Position numbers and translations under genes: made by a program
DNA from: Pohlia nutans
Lineage: Eukaryota; Streptophyta; Bryopsida; Bryales; Mniaceae
Length of the DNA stretch: 64,000 nucleotides
Assembly: GCA_022496805.1 (NCBI GenBank)
Contig: CM040091.1
Coordinates: 23,116,336 to 23,180,335, forward strand
Direction of reading: 5' to 3'
The notes under the pieces: generated by a model
Databases searched by the model: none
Seen by the model: the letters and a program-made list of their open reading frames with translations, nothing else
What the model was told of the DNA's origin: nothing
Shown: in pieces, positions 1-11,825 of the stretch
Layout of the letters: each line of letters starts with the position of its first letter
Position numbering within the stretch: the stretch's first letter is position 1

Positions 1-13
1 TGACCTCCCCGAG
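1..13. mobile_element. Right terminus of a MITE cut by the window edge
   Basis: The first 13 bases, TGACCTCCCCGAG, equal the right end of the element at 9476-9729, which finishes AGTGACCTCCCCGAG. The rest of this copy lies outside the window, so its target duplication (expected GATTATTC from 14-21) cannot be tested here. Confidence 0.6.
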
Positions 14-21
14 GATTATTC

Positions 22-313
22 GGCCATTTGAGCCCTAGTTGAAATACTCAAAATACCTAGGGTTATTTGGTCTGAATGCATGGAGTATTTTGTAGTTTAG
101 TGCCCAATCGTATGCCTCATTGTATGCTCCTATCTTTTATGAGGGCTCATTTGACCCATCGATGCACTCTATTAATTTCTCTTTGCAACAAACCAATATT
201 ATCTCCTATTCCATTACTACATAGGAGTCTATTGTTTGGGTTTACTTAAACTGCAACCCCCTCGGCCCAATTCTTATGACACGTTGACCATTTATGCAAA
301 CAAAGTGCTCATA
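22..313. repeat. Fragment related to the 3' end of the 2.9-kb repeat at 24224-27126
   Basis: Blocks such as ATAGGAGTCTATTG, CCCCTCGGC and CAAAGTGCTCATA occur here in the same order as at 27040-27126, where the 2.9-kb repeat ends. The match is patchy, suggesting an old copy of the same family. No coding sequence is visible. Confidence 0.4.
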
Positions 314-575
314 AGGATGAATAACAAAATTCTAACCAATGATATCAAATTTGGAATTCAAAAAATATTAAATGAAATTTTGGTGATTTAAAAAAAGTTA
401 ATTGCTACTAAAATCATTAAATGAAGATTTAAAGCTATTTTGACATTTTGACCATATGGGTAATTTTCAAGCATCATATTGTGCATTATTTTTGTTGGAG
501 CGAACTTCATCAAAAGTTATAAAAGTTACATTTTATAATACATCTTAGTTTTGTTGTTTATCCCTCATGCCTTAA

Positions 576-1469
576 CCTCTAACTGCCAAAGTATTCATTT
601 TTTGAATGAAGTATAGATTTTATCCAGTTTTTTTCATCTGTCGTGCACTTTTTGTAATGTGGATTTTTTACTATAGATTTTATGGGAATTTAGCTTAATT
701 CACGAGAGAACCATTTAAGAAAGGAAATGATTTGTGAAATATTGATGCCTCATTCAATGTTGCATTGATTCACATTTTCTTTTAAAAATCCCTGTTCAAA
801 AGTGTTTAAAAGTACTTTTAAAAGAGTCAACTCATAGAATCAGGAAACCAAAAAATCTCCAAAAATCATAACACTTAGAGTATTGCACTCAATCCATCGT
901 AACAAGTTTCATCTACACATTGTCAATATCTTGTTCGTAATCGAATTACAAAATAATTTTGAATTTCAAGTTTCAAAATTCATTGATACAAAAAGATTGG
1001 TGATAACAATCATAGGTCTAACCCCATAGACATAATCTAAACTTCATTATGTACAACTTTTATTCATAATTCAAGTTCAAAATATCCCTCTTACTTCTTG
1101 GGGAAGCCACTTAGTGTAAATTTTGGGTACTTATGAACATACAAAGGGTATTTAATGGAGGGCTATGAAACAAAATTGGAATATTCTACTATTTGTAGTA
1201 GGATTAGGATACATTCCCTATAATTTATAGGAATATTCTTAAAATATTCCTAAGTTGGTTTTGTAACACCCTATATTACTTCTATAATTTGTTTTTATTT
1301 TTTATTTTTTTATTTTATTTTTTTATCTCTAATAAATAAAAAGCACCCTATATTTGTTCTCTCATCGTTATTTAAATTCTTGACAGTGACTTCCATGGGT
1401 CTTAGTTGCATTTTATCATGCATCTTTGCATAACTGCCCAATTTGGAGAGGGCTGTGGATACGTAGGGG
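576..1469. mobile_element. TTAA-flanked MITE, copy 1, interrupted by another MITE
   Basis: TTAA stands at 572-575 and again at 1470-1473. The inner ends are CCTCTAACTGCC and the complement of TACGTAGGGG, a degraded version of the family terminus CCCCTAAACG. The interior follows the copy at 56191-56757 in order (a block with GATTTGTGAAAT, then TCTCCAAAAATCA, then TGTACAACTTTTATTCAT). Removing the insertion at 1097-1399 and its 8-bp duplication leaves about 583 bp, the family length. It has no coding capacity. Confidence 0.75.
1097..1399. mobile_element. Nested MITE of the CTCGGGGAGGTCACT family
   Basis: The ends are CTTGGGGAAGCCACT and AGTGACTTCCATGGG, imperfect inverted repeats like those of the copy at 9476-9729. 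The subterminal stretch through ACAAAGGGTATTTAA is shared with that copy in inverted orientation. It is flanked by TCTTACTT (1089-1096) and TCTTAGTT (1400-1407), a 7/8 match to an 8-bp target duplication, as expected for hAT-type elements. It splits the older TTAA element, so it arrived later. The interior is AT-rich without an ORF. Confidence 0.75.
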
Positions 1470-1596
1470 TTAACAAGTTAACGGATATAAGATATGAGTT
1501 TATATATAGACACTCATTATAAATCTGAAATCCATCTAGTATACTCATGTGGTTTTTTTGCAAAATATTATTACTTGTAAAATAAACCATATTCAT

Positions 1597-1958
1597 TAGA
1601 GTTATCCTTAAAGTCACCTTGTGTTTGAATAAGATACCATGAATTTTGCTTTAATGTACTCTTATTTGTTCACCCCAAATAGTTAAAAGGTAGCGAAGAG
1701 CTTGGTGGTCTATCATTATTAGGTGTGTAAGAGCTTGGTGGTCTTGAAGCTCATGGAAAACTAGTTTAGCCGTATTTCTTGACGGCTAAACTAGTTTCCA
1801 TTGAGTTTGGAGACCACCAAACTTTTACACACCTAATAATGATAGACCACCAAGCTCTTCGCTACCTTTTAACTATTTGGGGTGAACAAATAAGAGTACA
1901 TTAAAGCAAAATTCATGGTATCTTATTCAAACACAAGGTGACTTTAAGGATAACTCTA
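1597..1958. mobile_element. Near-perfect foldback (hairpin) element
   Basis: Bases 1597-1773 are almost exactly the reverse complement of 1782-1958, leaving a loop of about 8 bases (ATTTCTTG). The arms are about 177 bp with only a few mismatches and small indels near the centre. The termini read TAGAGTTATCC and GGATAACTCTA, so a TA dinucleotide flanks both sides, as with mariner/Stowaway-type insertion. No protein is encoded. A transcript would form a long dsRNA hairpin, so a small-RNA precursor is the main alternative reading. Confidence 0.8.
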
Positions 1959-2274
1959 TTGTAAAACTGTGTTATTTTTCATAATTGGATTTACTTATTA
2001 CATAATTAAATAAAAAAATGAAAATGGAAAGTGAATGCAAAGAGAAATACAGAGTGTTGTTAAAGTGGTTACCATTGGTGGAATCATTCCAAAAGACTCA
2101 TAGTATTGATATTGATAGTGATAATAATAGTTCCCAGGAGGACATTGTATACAATGTAGAAGATTTGAAAGGAGCAAATTATATTACAAGGTAGAAAATT
2201 TGATATGCTCAAACTTCTAGAATGTCTTTTTGCTATAATCTCCAACCGCTTAACAAACAATTATATTCATATAT

Positions 2275-2365
2275 TTATGTATGTATATATGTATGCATGT
2301 ATATATATACATATATACATATATATGTATGTATGTATGTATGTATATGTAAATATATACATATA
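2275..2365. repeat. TATG/TATATA microsatellite
   Basis: A run of TATG, TATA and CATA units with short palindromes. The small ORFs on both strands here (Tyr/Ile/Met- and His/Ile-rich) are products of the repeat and not genes. Confidence 0.9.
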
Positions 2366-2477
2366 TAAGACTTCTTTAATAACTTCATACTATATTTTGA
2401 ACAAACATAATCTATTGTGCTTCTTTGGTGCTCGCTTTGGTATCTTAGATTATACACTTATGTTTTTTTTACTTTAA

Positions 2478-3073
2478 ACCCTAAGTGCGTCGAACTGTGT
2501 CATTTTCATAAAATTGGAGGATTGAAACTTCAAGGGGCCGTTTGTCCTTTATCAAAATTGAGATTTGAAGAAAATTGTTGGGTTAGATTTTGAATCAAGT
2601 CTTGTTTTTAAAAATAAAATCCTTCTTCAATCCAAGGTGTTATGAATATCTAGCAAGCGTTTGAGTACAAGGAGGTCTAGCTTTGGACAATTTTTGCTGA
2701 AGTTTGTAAAACTTGAGCCATTTTAGGCCATATCAAAGGTTTTCACAAGTTTTTTTTGGTAGAGATGTGTTTATATGATGAATTTGAATCACTTTATTGT
2801 TTAAAGGTTTTTCATATGAGTAGGTTTAGAAGTAGAATTTCAACTCTACTGTGTTGCTAGAAAAGTTTCAGTATCCTTTTTCAACATTAAAACATAATGA
2901 TCTTGCAATTTGTGTAGCCAAATGACTCCAAATTTGATTCACATCATCTACAACACTTACACTATGTACAAGATTATACAGTTGAGATTTCTATACGTCA
3001 CTTACATTTAGACCTATAACACTTCAAAAGCAATGATGCTTTGAAATCCAAGAAACCTAGGGACGCTTAGGGG
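2478..3073. mobile_element. TTAA-flanked MITE, copy 2
   Basis: TTAA at 2474-2477 and 3074-3077 flank ends ACCCTAAGTGCG and, on the other strand, CCCCTAAGCGTCCC. Length (596 bp) and terminal type match the other copies. The interior is AT-rich with no reading frame of note. Confidence 0.7.
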
Positions 3074-3077
3074 TTAA

Positions 3078-4803
3078 AATTTTATATTTTGAGTGACTGG
3101 TATTATTGTTTTTAGAAATAATTGTGTACAAATTTGAAATAAATAGATTGAGTTACAATTACATTTACCGTATTAGTAATTCCTATTAGAACATGTATTG
3201 GTTATTGACTTTGACTTTGTTGTTAATTGCCTAATCACAAGTGACATAGTTGTACGTAGTAGCTGTAGTAACCATCATAGTTGTTTTGGCTATAGCCACT
3301 ACAATAGGTAGTTGAGTACATACACTCATACTTGTTGTAGATGGTCTAAAACAGTTAGATCAACTGTATAAGAGCTTGGAAGAGAAGCTCTTGATTAAAA
3401 TAATGCCATCATACCTCTATGGTTGGATCGAGAGCTATATTTCTATTCACATTAGAAAAAATCCAATGTTCATAAACACCTATTGTTTTTCTACATAGTA
3501 TCACAGCTTGGCCTTCATGTTTTCCCTTGCAGAATGAAAATATAGTGGATTTCTTATGATTGTTTTGTAAGACTTGATTGATCTATCAATCCAAAGGAGT
3601 TATTCTAGTATAAAGTAGCTTGTTAGAATTAAATCCAAAATCCAAAAATTTAACATGGAATTAGTCCTTGACGAGGCAGTGTGAGATTTGTAAAGTGGTA
3701 GTAGCAAGAGAAGCAACCATCAACAATTGCACATACCAATATCAACAGTTGCGTAGCATCAAAAATTGTCAAGCAACAAAATTGTCAAGCATCAATAGCA
3801 GTTGAGCAATAATGTTGAGGATGCGTATTGAAAACACGGCACTTCAAAAACGCAGGCTGAGTTTGAATCTCTCACAAATCAAACATTTTGAGAAGTTAAA
3901 TTTGTTGATTTCTTAGGACATTCCTTGTTGTTTGCTTTAACTTTCAAAATATTAGAAGTTTGGAGTTGAAATCTTCTAAGAGTGTTAGTGGCACAATCTT
4001 TCATACATCCAAATTTGTCTTTGGTATTTTGGGTATTTTAAGATTTTTTATAAACATCCAAGTTTACCTATAGCTTAAAGTCTGATTTTATCTAGATCCC
4101 ATTTCTACCATCTTCTATTTTCTTCCAAATTTGGTTCCCTATTTTGGGTAAATTCATTGAAATATAGCAAAGGAACAACACATGACAAGGAGACACGTTG
4201 TAGTTAGATTCAATCCCAGACAAGAGATCGATGATGGCACCGAGCCCAAGGTATAGGAGGAAGTTGACATGAAGAATGGTTGCCTTAGTTTATATATCTT
4301 AGACTCCCCCATTGATTGCGATGATCTTTAGTGTTGTGATGAGCTTTGTTGTTCCAATTCACTAATTTTCCATAACAAATGAAAGGCACTCTATGGACAT
4401 GGGTCAGTTGCAAAGTGGGTTTGGATGCATGCTACATCAATTTTCATTATTTGATCTCATTTCCCTGCATTATAAACACTCTATGTGACTAACATAACAT
4501 TCTTTAGCAAACTCATTGTTCACCCTTGGGAATCATCATCCCAAATTAGAATAGTTGTAGGAATCACAATCTTATGGAAAATCAAAGCCATCTTTTGGCA
4601 ATCCTAAAAATTTATGTATTTTTGATAGTTTTTGCATGTTCCACATCATTAATTTCCTATTTACATGTTGATTCTTTGCACACGCAAAAAGTCGTGTTGC
4701 AATAGTAGCTAAAGAATGTGATGAAGTATGTCTCCTAAACTGCCTAAACTGGGGTCATAGATACTCTATCTTTCTTTAAACCCCAATTTTCACTATTACT
4801 CAT
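3078..4803. other. Geneless AT-rich stretch with a possible Ty1/copia primer-binding relic
   Basis: No reading frame here resembles a known protein. At 3494-3511 the sequence ATAGTATCACAGCTTGG resembles the plant Ty1/copia primer-binding region (TGGTATCAGAGC-type, initiator Met tRNA) and directly follows TTTTTCTACA, a common copia LTR ending. This may be the remnant of an LTR boundary. No gag or pol frame follows. Confidence 0.3.
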
Positions 4804-5606
4804 GGTGATTGCAAGCTACGGTCACCCAACTTTTTTTTTGTGGTGTAAGAATTGTTGCAATTTTCAATCTTTGGGAGATTACCAATAAATATTGGGATGG
4901 AATTTTGAGACAAAATAAATTGCATTTTCTTTAGAATTTCAAAGTTGAGACATTTACCACCATAAAATTTGCAAAATTTCAAAATTTCTATTCAATTAAT
5001 TAATTATGCTTAGGTTTGGTACCGTGTTGCTTGTCAAAAGTGCACCTATGAGCACCTACAATATTCACTTCAATAGAAAGAGTGAAATTTCGCAAATTTA
5101 TGGCAACAAACTTGACAAATGTATAACAACATACCACATATTTACAGCAATATACCACAAGTGTGTAGAGCTACTATATTTAATTTATTTCAATTTTACG
5201 CTCGTTTATTTTTTAATCAATTTTTTCTTGATGTTTTTTTTTTAAAGTTTTTTCTGCAATTAATTTATTTTAAATGTTTTTCTGGAAATAAAATAACGGT
5301 CCAATTTTAGAGGTGAAGTATGAAATACATTTTTCTATAAAACCTAGCTATAGAGGTTATGTAAAGAAGGCTCTAATTACCCATGGTTGGAAAAAACAAA
5401 AATGGTTGTTGAGTGAAGCCCGGAGTCTTGAAATAAACTTAAAATTGGCTAAAGAAGAAATATTAGCATAAACCTTATCTTGGATGGTGAATTTTTTTAT
5501 TTAATTGAAAGTTGAAAAGTGCATATTACACCTCTAGTGAGTTGCACGGCTCTTAGTTGCGCTAGTTGTACCTTCACTTGGTAGTCTGTAGCTTGCAATT
5601 GCTCCT
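4804..5606. mobile_element. TIR element, GGTGATTGCAAGCTACGG family, copy 1
   Basis: It begins GGTGATTGCAAGCTACGGTC and ends with the degraded reverse complement TGTAGCTTGCAATTGCTCCTC. It aligns along its length with 6079-6859, including the block CACCAATAAATATTGGGATGG and the ending with TTGCACGG. A 79-residue ORF inside is not conserved in the other copy, so I treat the element as non-autonomous. Confidence 0.65.
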
Positions 5607-6078
5607 CACAATTCATTGCTCACTGTTCATGTTGATTTCTAGTTGTCATGGTCAAATGAAATATACACTTCTACGACTTAGCATATAATCTGACATCCCG
5701 CAACTTTTGTAACACACTAATACAAGATGCACATGTCATTCATGTTCTTTGTGATTTCTTAAGTAGATAAAATATCAATATATAGTGACTTCCAAAATTA
5801 AGTCGGTGTTTAAATGTTTTTTGGTAAATAAACAATGTCAACATATGGAGTGAATGTATAATTAAATAAACATAAAATCACTTTAGACAGTAGAATTAAG
5901 CTTTGTTGATTATTCACATGGGAATTGAAAACAAAATACACATAATATATAGAAGCACTCATTAATGTCAAAGCCTTCAATGACTAAGTTTTGGACTTGT
6001 AAATCAATACACATTCAATAATCAGTCTATTTGTCCTTTGCAAAAATAACATGCCCGCATTCTTCGTGGCATGCTCTT

Positions 6079-6859
6079 GGGTGATTGCACGCTACAGTCA
6101 CCCATTTTTTTTTTGTCGCGGTGTGGAATTGCTGCACTTTTTCAATCTTTGAAAAATCACCAATAAATATTGGGATGGAATTTTGTGATGAAACCGGCAA
6201 ATTGCATTGTTTTTAGAATTCCAAAGTTAAAATGTCTACCACAATAAAGTTTGCAAAATTTCAATCTTTCTATTCAAATTAAGCATTTCTACTTGGATTT
6301 GGTAGCGTGTTGCTTGTCAAAAGTGCACCTATGTGCACCTAATTTAAAGGAAATGCTTGAAGGGGGTCAAATTTGAACTTCAAAAATTTATAGCAACATA
6401 CGACAAATGTGTACAAAGCTACCATATTTTATTATTTTTGGTATTACGCTTACTTATATCTCAATTAATTGTTTTGTGATGTTTTTGTTTTAAAGATTTT
6501 TGTGCAGTTAAAACTTCTTTTTTTGGATTTAAAAAAAAAATGAAATAATGGTCCAATTTCAGAGGTGGGATATGAAATGCATTTTTCATAAAACCTAGCT
6601 ATGGATGTTATGTAAAAAAGGCTCTAATTACCCTTACTGGGTAAAAACAAAAAGGTTGTGGAGTAAAGCCCAAAGTCTTGAAATTAACTTAATGCTTGCT
6701 AAAGTAAAAGTATTAGCATAAATCCTATTTGGGATGGTGAAATTTTTGATCTAATTGAAAGTTGAGAGGTGCACATGACAACGCTAGTGCATGAGCTGCA
6801 CGGCCCTTAGCTGCACAAGCTGCACTCTCCACTTGGTAGACCGTAGCTTGCAATCACCC
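6079..6859. mobile_element. TIR element, GGGTGATTGCACGCTACAG family, copy 2
   Basis: The ends are GGGTGATTGCACGCTACAGTC and the reverse complement of GACCGTAGCTTGCAATCACCC, flanked by TCTT on both sides (6075-6078 and 6860-6863). The right flank is the C-terminal end of the decayed Tc1 transposase, so this element probably landed at the edge of that older transposon. The superfamily is not assigned. Confidence 0.7.
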
Positions 6860-6869
6860 TCTTATAGAG

Positions 6870-7826
6870 CTTTTCACACTCTATAGAAGTGATAAAATAG
6901 AAAGTCTCAAGTACACGCTCCCATAATTTTAGAAGACCTTTTGGAAGTATTGAATAACGATTGAGCTTTTGTTTTAGTGTTGCCTACAGGTGCTCTATAT
7001 AGTTTAGATCGAGTTATTGAGCATGCCCTTTTAAAGCATTGAAAGGTTGTTTAGATAATCACTCTTTCATAGATTTTGTTGTAAGTTTAGGATCATTGTG
7101 ATGTTGAAAAATGACTCTAGATGCATTTATGATATGCTTTGTTATAGAGATCAGCGTCCAATATTTCATGAGACATGTTGATTCATTCAACCTTCTATCT
7201 TCCAAATCAAACCATACATGTCCAATTGCACTGATGCAACCATTATAGAAGCTCTTCCGTTATCAAACCATTATTGAACCTCCTCTGTGTTTTAGTGTTT
7301 TCCTCAATGTTCAATGTGTATGACCCTCTCTGTTTCAAGCCTAACACTATTAGCAACCATATGAGGAAAAATGATTGACCTTAGTTTCATCTGAGAAAAC
7401 CACTCGCTTCCAATCCATAATGGTCTAATTCTCGTGAAATTTGGCAAAATCTAAACAAGCTTGAATATTCTTCTATAGTAGTAGAGGCTTTTTCTTCTTC
7501 ACACAAGCTTCCAAACCTGTTTAATTTAATGTTGGTTGCACTTTTTGAACACTAATCTTATTGGCAAATTATTGCCTAACTAATTTGCATGCCTTTGTGG
7601 CAATAATAAATCCTCCTATTGTCACCACTCTCAGACATGCCTTCTTGAAGTGGTCTAAAATCACTTTTGGTCTTCTTTTCAGAGATAATTTAGTTTTAGA
7701 AAGACGTTTCTTTTGGATTCTGTCAACACTATATTGACTAATGTCAAGACATTTGGCTACTTTTTGTTCTTTTTGTAGCAAAGATACTACACTATTATGC
7801 TTTTCATAAGACAATGGCCTTGTCAT
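6870..7826 (-). pseudogene. Decayed Tc1-like (DD34E) transposase
   Basis: Read on the minus strand from the ATG at 7826, the N-terminal part is open for 85 codons and resembles a Tc1 helix-turn-helix region. After a frame change come ACVKKKKPLL, DWKRVVFSDETK (first catalytic Asp) and a KHRGGSIMV-like block. Near 7010-7080 follow a VIFQHHNDPK-type block (second Asp replaced, HH where HD is expected) and LDLNYIEHL (catalytic Glu). Several stops and frame changes interrupt it, so it is dead. The order of motifs and the length are those of a complete transposase. It is clearly diverged from the intact copy at 35827-36852. Confidence 0.75.
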
Positions 7827-8009
7827 AGTATTGAAAAACTAAAAATGCAATGTACTACTTGAGAAGGAGAAAAGACACTATTGCCTACTTCGCCAGTCAC
7901 TGCTAAATTGAAACTCTCTACTACATTGTCAATATATGGAAGAGATAGAGGTGTAGACATACAAGACGACAAGTGAATCAATGAGAAACTCTCTCTTAAA
8001 ATTAAATAT

Positions 8010-8560
8010 TCCAACTACCTTTGCAGATTTTTTATGCATTAGTAAACACTTGGATACCAATCATCTACTCTTGATGACACCTCTAAATCCTCATTAATGT
8101 AGTAGGTATTTTAGATTATACTAAGCATGGGCAAGCACTGATTTGGTTTTGTGAGTCATTGTATCATCCATATAGCAAACAACAAAAGTGCCTAATTTTT
8201 TAATTTTAGAAAAATCATTCATCAAATGCTAAAAGATGTTGGTGCATTATTAAGTCCAAAAGGCATGATATTGTACTCAAAATGTCTATGCCATGTTTGA
8301 AACACAGTCTTCTATTCATCCCCTTTTTTGATGCACACCAAATTATAAGCTTTTTGAAAATCTATCTACATTAGGCCATATTATTGTCTTTTTTCAAAAA
8401 AAATCTTTAAAACACTTGTGGCTACATGTGTGAAAGAAATTCTAACAAGAGTTCTAAAACTGGTTTAGGTCAAGAATACTCTATCGCATTTTGGTAAAGA
8501 TTGTAATACGTGGCATTGCTTTGTGCCAAATGAGTTAGATGGGTCATTTTAGCACATTTG
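8010..8560 (-). pseudogene. Decayed Ty3/gypsy reverse transcriptase
   Basis: On the minus strand the conceptual translation gives DFQKAYNLVCIKKGDE, then HFEYNIMPFGLNNAPTSF, then FVVCYMDDTM. These are the plant Ty3/gypsy RT motifs (FDLxxAYHQ-type, MPFGLxNAP, YxDD) in the right order and spacing. Several stop codons interrupt the frame. The region to the right (9018-9320) may contain more of the same pol gene, including a weak protease-like NSGDSSIFID stretch, separated by the MITE at 8599-9009. No LTRs were identified. Confidence 0.7.
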
Positions 8561-8598
8561 CACCCCTTTAGTAATAAAGCTTTCAATCATCTTTGGTC

Positions 8599-9009
8599 CA
8601 AGGGGGGGTCATTCCATAGTCAAGTTGAACACCACGTGCGAGACAAGTTTGCTACCCCTATATTATATCGCATAAATAGTTTTAAATTTTATGATATTTT
8701 TTCTACATATACATAACCATTGATAACATCTTTTGTATATTTTTTTGAAATTTTTAGCCATATTATTTTTTTATAGTAATTGTTTTAGTTCAATTCTGCG
8801 TCATTCTAGTTAGAAACGGTATGTTTTATTAAAAAAACACATCATCAGATTTGGTTATGAATTTTTAGTATGTAATAGATATTTTGTATATCTACTCATG
8901 AAAAAAAATTGATAAAATTTTGATCCATTTTTGTGATGCAACTTAGAAAAAGTAGATTTTTTTGTCTCGCACGTGGTGTTCTACTTGACAATGGAGTGAC
9001 CTCCCCGTG
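8599..9009. mobile_element. MITE with ~48-bp terminal inverted repeats and an 8-bp duplication
   Basis: CTTTGGTC occurs at 8591-8598 and 9010-9017 as a perfect 8-bp target duplication. The ends begin CAAGGGGGGGTCATTCC on the left and CACGGGGAGGTCACTCC on the right (complement strand). Both continue to a shared AACACCACGTGCGAGACAA, about 48 bp of inverted repeat with few mismatches. CA[AC]GGGG ends with 8-bp duplications are typical of hAT-type MITEs. It lies within the gypsy relic and has no coding capacity. Confidence 0.85.
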
Positions 9010-9475
9010 CTTTGGTCTTAATTGACAATGCTTAAATAACTCTCAATAATGTATCTATCTTTGATTCCGACATGTTACATATATCAATATCATCAAATCC
9101 CGGCATCTTGATTATTAAGAGGTTAAAATACAAAACAATACCAGTTCAACATAGGGTAATCTGCAATCTCTAAAAACACCCTACTAATTTCAAGATGAGG
9201 GGTAATCTATTCTCTATTAAGAAAAACCAAACTCTTATATTGTTGTAATAGTCTTGGCCAAATAATTGTCAATGAAGATGCTAGAATCGCCACTATTAGA
9301 GATGCATAGTTCAGAAGATAAAAGATACAAGATTTGCAAGATGGCTCTCAAAAATATGGAAAGAACTTAGATTGATAACTAGAACATGATACAAGGACAA
9401 GGCAATACCGTAAATTGCTCCACAACTTGTGTTGACAAGAGTGAGGAGCCCCTCATCTCACCTCTCATTAAAAAT

Positions 9476-9729
9476 CTCGGGGAGGTCACTTCCAAATATT
9501 ACCTAACAACGTGCGAACAAAGATAGGGTTCAAATAAATCTTTGAAGATAAATTTTATAAATGATTTACATTAATATAGGATGCTTACAATTCATTACAA
9601 GAATAAAAATGAGATTTTTTGAAATATATTACTAATTATAGTAAGAATTATTTTTAATTTTTAGGATACTTTTAAATACCCTTTGTTCACATGTGATACT
9701 CAAAAGATACAAAGAGTGACCTCCCCGAG
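9476..9729. mobile_element. MITE, CTCGGGGAGGTCACT family
   Basis: Perfect 15-bp ends CTCGGGGAGGTCACT and AGTGACCTCCCCGAG are bounded by TTAAAAAT at 9468-9475 and 9730-9737, a perfect 8-bp target duplication. It shares its termini with the fragment at 1-13 and, imperfectly, with 1097-1399. The 254-bp body is AT-rich and non-coding. Confidence 0.85.
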
Positions 9730-9737
9730 TTAAAAAT

Positions 9738-10131
9738 AGTCTTTTGACATTTGATAGAAGCTTGTATAGGTTCTAAGTTCTAAAATCTATAAGTGTCTAT
9801 AGAACGATCAGTTAAAATTGTTCTAGAAGACAATCGAAGTTTTGGAAGTTTCTTGAAGACCATGGAAGCTTTTAGAAGACAATGATTTTTTTTGAAGGTT
9901 CTAAAAAACTAAATAATGTTCTAAAAAGCTATGGAAGGTTCTAGATGATATTTGTAAACTAGATAGGAGGATCCCATATGTGTGTGAAATTGGTGGTGAG
10001 ATTGAAAGGGACCGCACTACATTTTGTTCTCTTCTCTTCTTGTTACCTTGTGCAATTCACTTGAGTATTTCCCTCAACCCTTACAGACATGCTTTCATGA
10101 TTCCCACACCCAAAATCTCATTTAAACTTTA
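9738..10131. other. Intergenic stretch with degenerate GAAG-TTCTAG repeats
   Basis: Short, irregular copies of GAAGGTTCTA and GTTTTAGAAGAC recur between about 9760 and 9960. An 87-codon ORF at 9980-10243 runs into the hAT element and is not credible as a gene. Confidence 0.5.
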
Positions 10132-11825
10132 TTTTAACCTAGGGTTGTCATTTCGGACGCCCTTGAACAAAATCACGTCCAAAATGACGTCCGGATGTCC
10201 GAACGTATCGTCTGGACGCTCGGACGCAACGTCCGCCAAGTAAATTCCGAATTACCTTGACGGTCGCCTTTTTAACCCTGTCGGACGGACAATCAGATCG
10301 GACGCAACTCTCTTGAAGGAGGCGAACGGACGACTAGGTGGATGGCGAACAACCCAATCGGGCGCAACTCTCTTGTAGGAGGCCAACGGACGGCTAGGTC
10401 GGATGACCGACGGTCCGATCGGACGCAATTCTATAAGAAGAGGGCAACGGGTCCGTTTCCCTACTCCTTCTCGTTTTCCTTTGAATCCTTCCTCATTGTT
10501 TGAAATTTGAAATTTGAAATTCTTGAAGTTCAAATTTAAAAATTAAAATAATACTATATTTCAAATTATTGAATTCTTTTTTCTAAAAAGGTAGTAGTGC
10601 ATATAAAAACAAATATAATAAAATATACTTATATATATGTATTTATGTATGCAATTAGTAAATATGTATGAAATCCGAAAAAGCAATGAGTGTTTAACAA
10701 CTTGTGTTGAAAAATCAATTCAAACTATGAGGAAAAGATAATAATTAAAAATAAATTTCACATTCATTTAATAAAAATTTAACTAGTAGAAGAAGGTACA
10801 AACGGTAAAAAAATTACAATTCATAATAATTTTGATATGAAATTGCAAAATACCAATTCCAATCATGAAACCTTCTTATAAGCAAGAAATATCTTAGTTG
10901 TGTCATTGAAAATGCTAAAAATTTGCATCAAAAATAAAATATCATATATTATTTAAACCATCATTGTATGCAATTTTTTGTTGTCATAGATGTCATACAA
11001 TTGCTAAAAATTAATGAATTATTTTAGAAACTATTATTAAAATTTGAAATTATTGAATTCTTTTTTCTAAGAAAATAATGTATATATATATATGAAATCC
11101 GTAAAAGCTATGAGTGTTTGACAACTTGTGTTGAAAAATCAATTAAGAGTATGTGGGGAAAAAAAGGCTAAAATAAATTTCATGATCATTAAATAAAAAT
11201 ATAACTAGTAGAAGGTAAAAATGTTATAAAAATACAATTGATTGTAGGTTTGATATGAAATTGGAAAATACCAATTCTAATGATGAGACATTCTAACAAA
11301 CAAAAAAAATCCTATTTTTAAAATTTAAAATTCTAAAATTTTGAGTCAAAAATAAAATTTTATACATTATTTATACCATCTTTGAATGCAATTTTTTTTG
11401 TCATAGCTTTCATATAATTGCTAGAAATAAAATTATTCAACATTTTATTTTTAATGTACATCTAACCAACTTAGTAAATGTTTTGAAATCTACAATAATT
11501 TAAAAAGGGATGCCCGCTATTTCTATTTTGTCAAACGGTTTAAATTCAACACACAAATAAATTGGAAAGCCATACCTACATCAAGCAAGTATCCGCAATG
11601 AAGGTCATTCTAACACTTATTGCAAATAGTTATTTTTGTTGGTTACAATAACTACTTTGTATACTATTTAGTGAATAAAAACATCCTTTCTGCATGAACC
11701 TAAAAGACAATAAGTCATCTATTACTATTGCATAATCCTTAAATGCCCCAACGTTTATATTTTGAACAAAAAACATGAGACTATAGAAATAATAAAATAA
11801 TAATTCATCCAAACAACTCTTCATT

